From positions 2,604,001-2,668,000 of the forward strand of contig NZ_CP065377.1 of NCBI RefSeq assembly GCF_019967995.1: a stretch of DNA of 64,000 nt, written 5' to 3'. Positions 47,197 through 54,631 of the stretch are shown piece by piece. Positions within the stretch are counted from its first letter, which is position 1, and every line of letters begins with the position of its first letter. Position numbers and translations under genes: made by a program. This DNA comes from Faecalibacterium prausnitzii. GTDB taxonomy: Bacteria; Bacillota; Clostridia; Oscillospirales; Ruminococcaceae. A model generated the notes under the pieces. That model was not told the DNA's origin and ran no database searches. It saw nothing but the letters and a program-made list of their open reading frames with translations.

Positions 47197-47718
47197 TCAA
47201 TTCTCCTCCTTTACAAACAGGCTCTTGATGTGGTTGTAGATGGACTCAAATTCGAACACGATCATGGCAACACCGGCCAGCGGCACGGGGAAGTACATCC
47301 AGAAGCGGCTCAGCCAGGGCATGGAAACGTAGAAACCGCGACCGCCCAGGGTGGTAGCGTAGTTCCAGCCCACCACCATCATAATGATGCCCAGCACCAT
47401 CACGGCAGCATCGGCCAGGATGTCCAACACTTTGACGACTGCCTTGGGCAGGTAGACATCAAAGGCGGTCATGCGGATGTGGGCACCGCGGCGGATGGCC
47501 AGCGCTGCACTCAGCACGGCCATGTAGCTCATGCAGGTCAGCACGACTTCTTCCGACCAGGCAGGGTCCGGGATGAAGGGGACGTAACGGCCAATGACCG
47601 ACATGGTGGTGATGAGGATGTCCAGGATCAGCAAAATCTTGCAGATGAACAGCACCACCTTATAGGTAATGTCGTACGCCGGCTTGATCTTATCCAATGT
47701 GGTAAAGATTTTCGGCAT
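47197..47718 (-). CDS. dctQ: TRAP transporter small permease
   Basis: 173 residues from the ATG at 47718 behind GGAGG. Four membrane helices; PAWSEEVVLTCMSYMAVLSA and AIRRGAHIRMTAFD are the DctQ signature stretches. It partners the large permease and shares its transcript with dctP through a partial terminator. Confidence 0.92.
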   Translation of the reverse strand: MPKIFTTLDKIKPAYDITYKVVLFICKILLILDILITTMSVIGRYVPFIPDPAWSEEVVLTCMSYMAVLSAALAIRRGAHIRMTAFDVYLPKAVVKVLDILADAAVMVLGIIMMVVGWNYATTLGGRGFYVSMPWLSRFWMYFPVPLAGVAMIVFEFESIYNHIKSLFVKEEN

Positions 47719-47742
47719 AAGGTTTCCTCCTTTACTATAAAA

Positions 47743-47787
47743 GCCCGGCGGGGGCAGCGGGCCGATTTCCCGTTGTCCCCGCCGGGC
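47743..47787 (-). terminator. Attenuating hairpin between dctP and dctQ
   Basis: GCCCGGCGGGG (47743-47753) and CCCCGCCGGGC (47777-47787) form an 11-bp GC stem, followed on the minus strand by TTTTATAG. It probably lets binding protein be made in excess over the permeases. Confidence 0.7.
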
Positions 47788-47820
47788 CATTTTATTTTTG
47801 CATGGAAAAGGCGTTTTTGC

Positions 47821-48903
47821 TTATGCCTTCATGTCCAGCAGCTTCTGGTACAGCTCAGCCTGATCGGAGGTGTTGTCGCTGATGACCTTGGCACATGCTT
47901 CCTGCCAGGGTGCCTTATCGGGAACATCCACCACATTGCAGCCGGAGGACTTCAGCTCATCCAGAACCTTGTTCTCAGCGCTCTCAGACAGGTCTGCATT
48001 GAACTTCTGGGTGTCAGCACCGGCCTCCATGATGGCAGCCTGCTGGTTCTCGGTCAGCTTTGCCCATGCGTTATCGGTGATAACAGCCTGGATCGCGCCC
48101 AGGGTATGGCCGTCCAGGATCAGGTTGTTGGCAACCTCAGGGAAAGCGTTGGACTTGTAGTTTGCGATGGGCTGCTCAGCGCCATCGACAACGCCGGTCT
48201 GCAGTGCGCTGTACAGCTCACCGAAGGAAACAACGGTGGGGTTTGCGCCCAGACTCTCGACCATGCCGTTCATGACGGGGTCGTTGGACACGCGGAGCTT
48301 CAGGCCCTTGAAATCAGCGATGCCGGAAACAGGCTTGACGGTGAAGAAGTGGCGGAAGCCCTCCTCGCCGTAGAAGATGCCGCGAACGGGCAGGCCCAGC
48401 TCCTGGGGCTCGTTCAGGAACTCCGGTGCGAGGTCGCTGTTGGCGAAGTTCCAGAAGTGTGCGCGGTTCTCAAAGGTGAAGGGGATGCTCAGCAGCTTGG
48501 ACTTGTTGCAGCCGTAGCTGGTCAGTGCGAAAGCGGAGATACGGCTCATATCAATGGAAGTGGAGCCGCCCAGGATGGCGTCCAGAACGTCGTTCTCAGA
48601 ACCCAGAACACCGGAAGCCTGCACATCAATGACAACAGAGCCGCCGGTCAGCTCTTCGACCTTCTCCTTGAAGTGGGTAGCGGTCTGGCCGACGATGGTA
48701 TCCAGCGGGTTGACCTCGGCGTAGACCAGAGTGACCTTGGGATCGTTGGCAGCAGCGGTGGCATCGCCCGCAGCAGAAGCGGCGGTGGAACCGGCGGCAG
48801 AGGATGCAGTGGAGCTGGAAGAGCCGCCACATGCGGTCAGGGCAGCAGCTGCGGTAGCTGCACCGGCAACGGCGAGAAAGCTGCGACGAGAGATCTTTTT
48901 CAT
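47821..48903 (-). CDS. dctP: TRAP transporter substrate-binding lipoprotein
   Basis: 360 residues from 48903 (MKKISRRSFLAVAGAATAAA) with a twin-arginine-like and lipoprotein signal ending LTACGG. The mature protein shows the DctP fold: KEKVEELTGGSVVIDVQASG, DFKGLKLRVSNDPVMNGMVE with the arginine that grips the substrate carboxylate, and FGELYSALQTGVVDGAEQP. The ligand is probably an organic or sugar acid; which one cannot be told from sequence. Confidence 0.92.
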   Translation of the reverse strand: MKKISRRSFLAVAGAATAAAALTACGGSSSSTASSAAGSTAASAAGDATAAANDPKVTLVYAEVNPLDTIVGQTATHFKEKVEELTGGSVVIDVQASGVLGSENDVLDAILGGSTSIDMSRISAFALTSYGCNKSKLLSIPFTFENRAHFWNFANSDLAPEFLNEPQELGLPVRGIFYGEEGFRHFFTVKPVSGIADFKGLKLRVSNDPVMNGMVESLGANPTVVSFGELYSALQTGVVDGAEQPIANYKSNAFPEVANNLILDGHTLGAIQAVITDNAWAKLTENQQAAIMEAGADTQKFNADLSESAENKVLDELKSSGCNVVDVPDKAPWQEACAKVISDNTSDQAELYQKLLDMKA

Positions 48904-48993
48904 GGTAAAAACCCTCCTGAAATATATTCTTCTGTTTCCTTCCGGCAGCATCCTCCTGCACAGGTGCGGTGCTGTCGTTCATTCACTGTTCAC

Positions 48994-49022
48994 ACTTTAG
49001 CAAAATTTCTTGGTCAGAGCAA
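48994..49022 (-). promoter_or_regulatory. Promoter of the TRAP operon
   Basis: Minus strand: TTGCTC (49017-49022), 17-base spacer ending TGC, TAAAGT (48994-48999). It drives dctP about 90 bases downstream. Confidence 0.65.
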
Positions 49023-49089
49023 GGGCTTCCAAAAAATGTCCTGTTTTTCGAAAAAATGTGAAAACAACTTCTGTGCATCCTGCACAAAT

Positions 49090-49134
49090 AAGAATCCCAG
49101 CCTTTGGGCATACCTGCCAACGGCTGGGATTCTT
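49090..49134 (-). terminator. Terminator of the sensory operon
   Basis: AAGAATCCCAGCC (49090-49102) pairs with GGCTGGGATTCTT (49122-49134), with AT-rich sequence after it on the minus strand. Confidence 0.75.
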
Positions 49135-49144
49135 CCTGATATTT

Positions 49145-50155
49145 CTAACTGTTCTGAATGCGGGCGATCAGCTCCGACTGGTCCGCAAACTGATCGTACA
49201 GGGGCTGGACTGCAGCGCGGAATTTCTGTTTTTCCTCACTGGAAAGCTCGGTGACTACAATGCCGCGGGCCAGCATCTCCTGTTCCGCACCCTCCTCCTG
49301 CTCGGCCCAGAGGGTGCGCTCGATCAGCGCCGACTCCCGCGCGCAGCTGCGCAGGATGTCCGGAAACGTCGGGTCCAGCGCGGCCATCTTTTCCATTGCC
49401 GGGATGCTGGCCAGCTGGATCTCCGGCACGCGGGTATGCTCATCCCGCAGGAAGTAGGGTGCCACTTCGTAATGGCTCATGGCCTCATAGCTGGGCCAGT
49501 TGTTTTCCGCCCCGTCGATCTGGCCGTTGTGCAGGGCCGCGTACACCTGACTGTACACCACCTGCACCGGGTCGGCCCCCAGCGCCGAGACCATCATGCT
49601 CATGGTGTCGGATTCCTGCACACGGAGCCTCAGCCCCTGCAGCTCTGCCAGACATGTGACCTTCTGGCGGGTGTAGAAGCTGCGCACACCGGCATCGAAC
49701 CAGGAAAGCCCGGTCAGGTCGATCGCATCCAGCCGGGTCAGAAACTCGTCCCCGATGCTTCCGTCCAGCACACGCCACATCTGGCCGGCATCCTGATAGA
49801 GGAACGGCAGCTGCAGCACGTTCAGGGCAGGCATGTATTCTGCCAGCTGGCTCAGCGAGACACGGGCAAAGTCGATGCCGCCGAACTGGATCTGCTGGAT
49901 GACGCTCATCTCCGCCCCCAGCTCTCCCTTGCTGTACACGGCCACCTTCACCCGGCCTTCGGTCTGCTCTTCCAGCATGTTTCCAAAGGCCAGAGCCGCC
50001 TGCGTGGTAGGGTAATCCTCCGGCTGGTTCTCGGCGTAGCGCAGCACCAGCTCCGGCTTGTCCGAAGCCGTTTCCTGCTTCTGGCAGGCCCCAAAGCCCA
50101 GCATGGCTCCGGCGGCCGCCGCCAGCACCTGCCGCCGGGTAAACGCCCGGCTCAC
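49145..50155 (-). CDS. DctP-like binding protein of the sensory operon
   Basis: 336 residues with a lipoprotein-type signal (LAAAAGAMLGFGACQ) and the DctP core (LQGLRLRVQESDTMSMMVSA, YSQVYAALHNGQIDGAENNW). It starts with GTG overlapping the response-regulator stop (GTGA), so it is made with the kinase and regulator rather than with the permeases. A ligand-receptor role feeding the kinase is likely. It is paralogous to the transport protein at 47821-48903, including the arginine of RLRV. Confidence 0.9.
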   Translation of the reverse strand: MSRAFTRRQVLAAAAGAMLGFGACQKQETASDKPELVLRYAENQPEDYPTTQAALAFGNMLEEQTEGRVKVAVYSKGELGAEMSVIQQIQFGGIDFARVSLSQLAEYMPALNVLQLPFLYQDAGQMWRVLDGSIGDEFLTRLDAIDLTGLSWFDAGVRSFYTRQKVTCLAELQGLRLRVQESDTMSMMVSALGADPVQVVYSQVYAALHNGQIDGAENNWPSYEAMSHYEVAPYFLRDEHTRVPEIQLASIPAMEKMAALDPTFPDILRSCARESALIERTLWAEQEEGAEQEMLARGIVVTELSSEEKQKFRAAVQPLYDQFADQSELIARIQNS

Positions 50156-50985
50156 AGTGCCGCCTCCTGCTGGTCTTTGGCGGCCTTGGCGGCCTGTTTC
50201 CGGTATTGAGTGGGGGTGACGCCTGTGCGCTTTTTGAAGGCACGGGCAAAGTAGCTGGCGTCCTCATAGCCTACCATAGAGGCCACCTCCGCCGAGGAGC
50301 GGAAGGGGTCGTTCAGCAGCTCCTTGGCGGCGTTGATGCGCAGCTCCGTCAGGCAGTCCAGGAAGTTCATCTTCTGGTATTTCTTGAACTGGGCCGACAG
50401 GTAGGCGGGGCTGATGTGCAGGATCTCCCCCACGCTGTCCAGCGAGATGTCAAACATATAGTTGTCTTCCAGATACCGCCGCACGTGGGCCATTACAAGG
50501 GCGGTCTGCTGGTTCTCACTTTCCGGGTGGGCGGGTGCCGGAGCCTCCGGGGCGGTGGGAGCTTCCGGCTCCGGCTGCACCGGGGCCAGCGCTTCCAGCT
50601 TCCGCTCCGTTTCGATCTGCCGGATGGCCCGGCGGATGGAGGCTTCCAGCTCGTCCGGGTCCACCGGTTTCAGCAGATAATCGCAGGCCCCCAGATGCAC
50701 CGCCTCGTGGGCGTACTGGAACAGGCTGTAGGCCGTGACGAAGACGACCCGGCAGCCGGGCCGCTGGGCCAGCACAGCGCGGGCAGCATCCAGACCGCTC
50801 ATACCCGGCATCTCGATGTCCATCAAAATGAGGTCCGCTTCCCACAGGATGGCGGTATCAGCAGCCTTGCGGCCATTCTCGGCGGTCTCCAGCACCACCT
50901 CATGCTCAAAGCGCCGGGACACCATTTCCACAAGCGCTTCCCGCTCCAGCCGCTCGTCATCCGCAATCAATAGGCGAATCATCAT
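50152..50985 (-). CDS. AraC-type response regulator (YesN-like)
   Basis: 277 residues. The receiver domain starts MMIRLLIADDERLEREAL with the phosphorylated aspartate D56 in LILMDIEMPG, T85-type VFVTAYS and the KP lysine in LLKPVD. A Pro/Glu/Ala-rich linker (about 135-160) leads to two AraC helix-turn-helix motifs (SLDSVGEILHISPAYLSAQF; SSAEVASMVGYEDASYFARA). The start overlaps the kinase gene by 29 bases. It probably activates the TRAP operon. Confidence 0.93.
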   Translation of the reverse strand: MMIRLLIADDERLEREALVEMVSRRFEHEVVLETAENGRKAADTAILWEADLILMDIEMPGMSGLDAARAVLAQRPGCRVVFVTAYSLFQYAHEAVHLGACDYLLKPVDPDELEASIRRAIRQIETERKLEALAPVQPEPEAPTAPEAPAPAHPESENQQTALVMAHVRRYLEDNYMFDISLDSVGEILHISPAYLSAQFKKYQKMNFLDCLTELRINAAKELLNDPFRSSAEVASMVGYEDASYFARAFKKRTGVTPTQYRKQAAKAAKDQQEAAL

Positions 50986-52489
50986 CCAAGTCCTCCTCTT
51001 CTGTCAATTCCACAAGGGGCAGATACAGGCTCACCGCCGTGCCCCGCCCTGGGTGTGAGCGCACCTCGAACCGGCAGCGCTTGTCCAGCAGCCGCAGACG
51101 TGCCGCCACGTTATACACACCAATGTGTTCCCACCGGTCGCCGGGGGCCGCCAGCCCCGCCTGCAGCCGGGCCAGCTGTTCCGGTTCAATGCCCAGACCA
51201 TTGTCACACACGCTGATCCGCAGCAGCCCCTGCTCCCGCAGCGGCGTAATGCGGATGCGCACTGCACCGCCCTCTTCCTTGGGGGCAATCCCATGCTTAA
51301 ACGCATTTTCTACAATGGGCTGCAAAATAAACGAGGGCACCATCGTCTCGGTCAGGTCAATGGAATCCGAGATGCACCACCGCATCTTTACACGGTCACC
51401 AAAGCGGACGTGATAGATGGAGTAGTATTCATCCACGATCCGCACCTCGCGGGCCAGCGGCACCTGCTCATCGTTGCTCATCAGGCTGTACCGCAGCAGG
51501 TGGCTCAGGGCCGTAATCAGCGCCTGGGTGCGGTAGGCCTTTTCCTGCCCTGCCGTCTGCAATATGACGTTCAGGGTGTTGAACAGGAAATGCGGGTCGA
51601 TCTGACTGCGCAATTGCTGCATCCGGCTGCGCTCCATGCGGTTCTGCAGCTCCAGAGCCTGGGTCTCCTGCTGGTGCAGGGCCTGTTCCATCTCGTTTTT
51701 CTCCCGCAGGGTGTTCACCTGCTGGGCCATGGAGTGCTTCATGTGGTTGAAGGCGTCCGTCAGCTGGCCCACCTCATCCTGCCGGGGCACCGGGATGTCC
51801 GGGGTCTCCAGCTCCCCCCGGATGATGGCCTGCGATGCCCCGATCATCTCCTGCACCGGGGTCAGCAGCCGCATGAGGGACCATGCCATCACCAGACCCA
51901 GCACAAGGCACAGCCCCACCACCACCGTCTGGGCCCACTTGACCCGGCTGCTGAGGGCCGACACCGTGGTGTAGGTGCTCTGTGCGTCGGAGATGGCGGT
52001 GTTCAGCAGCTGCTGGGCGTACTGCCGCAGATAGCTGCCGCAGGGCGAGACTTTTTCGTAGTAGAGCTGGGCCGCCGCAGCGTCCTGCCCGGCGGCGATC
52101 TCAGCCCGCAGCTCCTCCACAAGGGCGGTGTAGCTGTCATAGGTGGTGCAGACGGCACTGTACAGCAGGTACTGCTCCTCACTCACCGTGTCCAGGCTGC
52201 CGTTGATGCGCCACAGCCACGCATTGGTAACGGAAAAGGCACTGTCCAGCTCTGCCAGCAGCGCATCGGTGTCGCCGTACTCCCAGCGGTAGTCGTCCAA
52301 CGCCGTAAGGCTGCGCTCCACCCCGTTCTGAAAGCGACTGATGGCATTGAAGTTGCCCATCTGGTCGTCCAGCTCCCGCAGCACCGTGCCGGACTGGTAA
52401 AAGCTCAGAACGATCTGAACCGCCAGCGCGGCAAAAAATGCCGTCAGACACAGCACCATCCGCTGCTTCAGCGTACTTTGTCGATGCAA
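50957..52489 (-). CDS. YesM-type sensor histidine kinase
   Basis: 510 residues starting with TTG at 52489 behind GGGGAGGGG. Membrane helices near 9-30 and 190-213 flank an extracellular sensor of about 160 residues. A HAMP domain follows, then the histidine region QIDPHFLFNTLN (PF06580) and an ATPase domain with ENAFKHGI and VCDNGLGI. The extracytoplasmic domain could contact the DctP-like protein encoded downstream. Confidence 0.93.
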   Translation of the reverse strand: MHRQSTLKQRMVLCLTAFFAALAVQIVLSFYQSGTVLRELDDQMGNFNAISRFQNGVERSLTALDDYRWEYGDTDALLAELDSAFSVTNAWLWRINGSLDTVSEEQYLLYSAVCTTYDSYTALVEELRAEIAAGQDAAAAQLYYEKVSPCGSYLRQYAQQLLNTAISDAQSTYTTVSALSSRVKWAQTVVVGLCLVLGLVMAWSLMRLLTPVQEMIGASQAIIRGELETPDIPVPRQDEVGQLTDAFNHMKHSMAQQVNTLREKNEMEQALHQQETQALELQNRMERSRMQQLRSQIDPHFLFNTLNVILQTAGQEKAYRTQALITALSHLLRYSLMSNDEQVPLAREVRIVDEYYSIYHVRFGDRVKMRWCISDSIDLTETMVPSFILQPIVENAFKHGIAPKEEGGAVRIRITPLREQGLLRISVCDNGLGIEPEQLARLQAGLAAPGDRWEHIGVYNVAARLRLLDKRCRFEVRSHPGRGTAVSLYLPLVELTEEEDLDDDSPIDCG

Positions 52490-52533
52490 GGTTTTCCCCT
52501 CCCCGGCTTGTTTTTTGCCCCATAGATGTTTTT

Positions 52534-52563
52534 ATTCTACCACGTTTTGGGCCATTTGTGCAA
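52534..52563 (-). promoter_or_regulatory. Promoter of the sensory operon
   Basis: Minus strand: TTGCAC (52558-52563), 18-base spacer ending TGG, TAGAAT (52534-52539). Confidence 0.6.
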
Positions 52564-52571
52564 GATTTCCC

Positions 52572-52600
52572 TTGCCCGCCGAAAAAGAATATGGTACTAT
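52572..52600 (+). promoter_or_regulatory. Promoter of the YcxB-like gene
   Basis: TTGCCC (52572-52577), 17-base spacer, TACTAT (52595-52600). Confidence 0.5.
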
Positions 52601-52624
52601 GACTAAAAAAGGAGATGCTTGTCT

Positions 52625-53155
52625 ATGTCGCAGCCCATTACGACCTCTGTCACCATGGACGCCGAATCGTTCCAGAAATTCCGTTCCTTCGACCTGTTCC
52701 ACCACCAAAAGCGCTGGCAGCGGCCCCTGTTGTTCGCCGCCATCCTGCTGGGGTCCTCCGGCATCTGCCTGTCGCAGGTGGGAGTGCGGGAGGGGGCTTC
52801 CCTGCTGGCGGTAGTGCTGGCTATAGTGGCGCTGGGGCTCCCGGCAGTGTACTTTTACACCTTCTTCCGGGATCTGCGCACCACGATCCAGAAGCTGGGC
52901 CTCCCCCGGCCCTTCTACCGCCTCCAGCTGGACGATGCAGGCCTTTCCGTCTGGATGGCCGGAGAACAGGACAAGCCCCAGCCCAGCCACCAGTACTCAT
53001 GGCAGGACCTTCACGTAGCCTACCGCACCCCGGACGCCGTGTACCTTTACGTCCAGCAGACCCAAGCCTACCTTGTCAACGGTGAGGAGCGGGACGCAGT
53101 GTGGGACTGCCTGAAGACACATCTCCCCGCCTCCCGGCTGCGGGATCTGCGGTAA
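52625..53155 (+). CDS. YcxB-like membrane protein
   Basis: 176 residues with two membrane helices (PLLFAAILLGSSGICL and LLAVVLAIVALGLPAVYFYT) and a C-terminal PH-like domain (YSWQDLHVAYRTPDAVYLYV), the layout of YcxB-like proteins. Function is unknown. The start at 52625 is ATG; an in-frame TTG two codons earlier is closer to AAAGGAG and is an alternative. Confidence 0.75.
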   Translation: MSQPITTSVTMDAESFQKFRSFDLFHHQKRWQRPLLFAAILLGSSGICLSQVGVREGASLLAVVLAIVALGLPAVYFYTFFRDLRTTIQKLGLPRPFYRLQLDDAGLSVWMAGEQDKPQPSHQYSWQDLHVAYRTPDAVYLYVQQTQAYLVNGEERDAVWDCLKTHLPASRLRDLR

Positions 53156-53179
53156 CGCCGCTTCCCCCCTGCAAACAAC

Positions 53180-53235
53180 AAGCCCCATGGAACCCGGACG
53201 GTGTACTGCCGTCCCCGGTCTCATGGGGCTTTTTC
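53180..53235 (+). terminator. Terminator after the YcxB-like gene
   Basis: AAGCCCCATG (53180-53189) pairs with CATGGGGCTT (53222-53231) around an inner GGACGG/CCGTCC stem, then TTTTTC. Confidence 0.85.
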
Positions 53236-53276
53236 TGCGCCAAAACGACAAAAAACAGGCGGTGCTGTGATATGAT

Positions 53277-53405
53277 AAGGCTCACCGCCAAAGCTGACGG
53301 TGAGCCTTATTTTATGCTTGATTTTTAACGGTAATTCGCAACAAAATCCTTATGCTCTCGGCTTTTTAATAGCAGCCTGGGCGGGTGCCAAAATTACAGA
53401 GCGTT
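53277..53405 (-). repeat. Repeat copy A (3' end of the GNAT unit)
   Basis: Bases 53361-53405 match copies B and C over the stretch with AGCAGCCTGGGCGGGTGCC and AAAATTACAGAGCG. The other half differs and ends in its own hairpin, AAGGCTCACCG/CGGTGAGCCTT (53277-53287/53298-53308). It lies directly downstream of the 74-residue gene on the minus strand and so is a 3' untranslated element with a terminator. Confidence 0.8.
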
Positions 53406-53428
53406 CGCAACAGTGATATGCCGTTTCT

Positions 53429-53653
53429 TTAACACGCTGTATCTCCAAAGAACGGCTTCACTGTACTAAGAGAAACTCCGTTACGCTTTGCTTTTTCCCG
53501 TTCATAAGTCACACGGGTAACTTCCTCAATAAAAGCTCGGACTTCCGGCGTTGCTGTTGACCATGTGACATTAAAGCGTCTGCAAATTTGATAAAATGTG
53601 CGATAAAATGTCTCTCGCTCTGCATCACGCTGAAAATATTCTTTTGCACTCAT
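53429..53653 (-). CDS. Small hypothetical protein, partner of the GNAT-like gene
   Basis: 74 residues from the ATG at 53653 (MSAKEYFQRDAERETFYRTF), which follows GAGGTG lying across the end of the GNAT-like gene. Mostly helical and charged; no family recognised. It lies 10 bases downstream of the acetyltransferase-like gene and must be co-translated with it. Low GC compared with the housekeeping genes. A toxin-antitoxin type relation is possible but unproven. Confidence 0.7.
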   Translation of the reverse strand: MSAKEYFQRDAERETFYRTFYQICRRFNVTWSTATPEVRAFIEEVTRVTYEREKAKRNGVSLSTVKPFFGDTAC

Positions 53654-53663
53654 CAAACACACC

Positions 53664-54182
53664 TCATTTCAAGTAAGTTACAAAGATGTTCATTGCCGCC
53701 TCACCAGAAAGTTCATAACGCAGTGCTCCACCAAAACTCGGCAATGGACAAGCTCCATAGTCCCGGACATAATGCTCTGCCAGCTCCGGAACCTTTGCCT
53801 CGAACGTGACCGTCCCGCCGCATTCATGGTCAATCGACAGCTTGATTCCGTACGCAATCAACACCCGGCCAATGCCCTGATACTTTTTAGAATGCCCGAC
53901 AATTGTCGGATTGCTTTCCGGCTGGCTCTCAATGTAGGTAATATGAACCATCACGTCATTTTCCAATATTTCGTATGCAGCCAGCGCAACCAATTCGCCA
54001 TTACTCGTCTTTAAGGCATACTTTTCAAAGGCATTATCCTGAATATAATCTGACAACCAGCTTGTTTGCCAGACGGGTTCTTTTTCAGTCTGTACCGCAT
54101 CAGACTTTTTCATGCGCACGATTTTCACACTGATATTCTGACTGCCGTCTGTTTTTATGATAAATGGTACAAACTTTGCCAT
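53664..54182 (-). CDS. GNAT-like acetyltransferase
   Basis: 172 residues from the ATG at 54182 (MAKFVPFIIKTDGSQNISVK), preceded by AGAGGT. The GNAT core is suggested by LVALAAYEILENDVMVHITYIESQP (beta 4 region), the acetyl-CoA loop-like KKYQGIGRVLIAYGIKLS and a C-terminal EHYVRDYGACPLPS segment. Low GC, own near-consensus promoter, and a small partner gene downstream. Substrate unknown. Confidence 0.65.
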   Translation of the reverse strand: MAKFVPFIIKTDGSQNISVKIVRMKKSDAVQTEKEPVWQTSWLSDYIQDNAFEKYALKTSNGELVALAAYEILENDVMVHITYIESQPESNPTIVGHSKKYQGIGRVLIAYGIKLSIDHECGGTVTFEAKVPELAEHYVRDYGACPLPSFGGALRYELSGEAAMNIFVTYLK

Positions 54183-54227
54183 ACAGACCTCTTTTCCCGC
54201 TAGAGCAAACTTTGAACTCGTAGTTTT

Positions 54228-54256
54228 ATTATACTCAGTCATTCGTAATTTTTCAA
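54228..54256 (-). promoter_or_regulatory. Promoter of the GNAT-like unit
   Basis: Minus strand: TTGAAA (54251-54256), 17-base spacer, TATAAT (54228-54233). It begins just after the terminator of repeat copy B. Confidence 0.75.
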
Positions 54257-54263
54257 CCCACAC

Positions 54264-54395
54264 AAAAACCACCCCAGTTTCCTACCACAGAAACCGAGGC
54301 GGTCATATACTTTATTGGTGCTTTCTCAAGCCCTCACGCCATTACTTGCGAGGGTTCTTGATAGCAGCCTGAGCGGGTGCCAAAATTACAGAGCG
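54264..54395 (-). repeat. Repeat copy B with terminator
   Basis: A full copy. On the minus strand CTCTGTAATTTTGGCACCCG, then TCAAGAACCCTC pairing with GAGGGCTTGA (a bulged stem), then AAAGCACCAATAAAG, then the hairpin GCCTCGGTTTC/GAAACTGGGG and TGGTTTTTG. It follows the 36-codon remnant. Confidence 0.85.
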
Positions 54396-54439
54396 TCCGG
54401 AGTAACGATGATACGTTATTTGTAAATTTCCAGTGTGTT

Positions 54440-54550
54440 TTACCGCATCTCCGCAATGATCTTCTCCAAATTTTCTTCCTGTAAATAGAATTCCGGCAGT
54501 TTTGCCTTGTCATATAGAACGAATGGGCGGCGTTTGCAAGGAGCAGTCAT
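54440..54550 (-). pseudogene. 36-codon remnant or micro-gene
   Basis: An ATG at 54550 encodes MTAPCKRRPFVLYDKAKL followed by PEFYLQEENLEKIIAEMR and a stop. The second half reads like the genuine C-terminal helix of a longer protein. It starts directly after the terminator hairpin of the C69 gene, has no ribosome binding site, and is followed by repeat B. Best explained as the surviving end of a deleted gene. Confidence 0.45.
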
Positions 54551-54555
54551 ACACA

Positions 54556-54592
54556 AAACGCCCCCGGCTTCCTGTCATGGAAACCGGGGGCG
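54556..54592 (-). terminator. Terminator of the C69 dipeptidase gene (repeat-related hairpin E)
   Basis: CGCCCCCGGCTTCC pairs with GGAAACCGGGGGCG. The loop and stem (GGCTTCCTGTCATGGAAACC) are nearly the same as the terminator part of repeats B and D, but the rest of the repeat is absent. Confidence 0.8.
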
Positions 54593-54631
54593 CTGCGGTT
54601 TTATGGGAAACGCCTCAGGCGCTGCAAAGCC

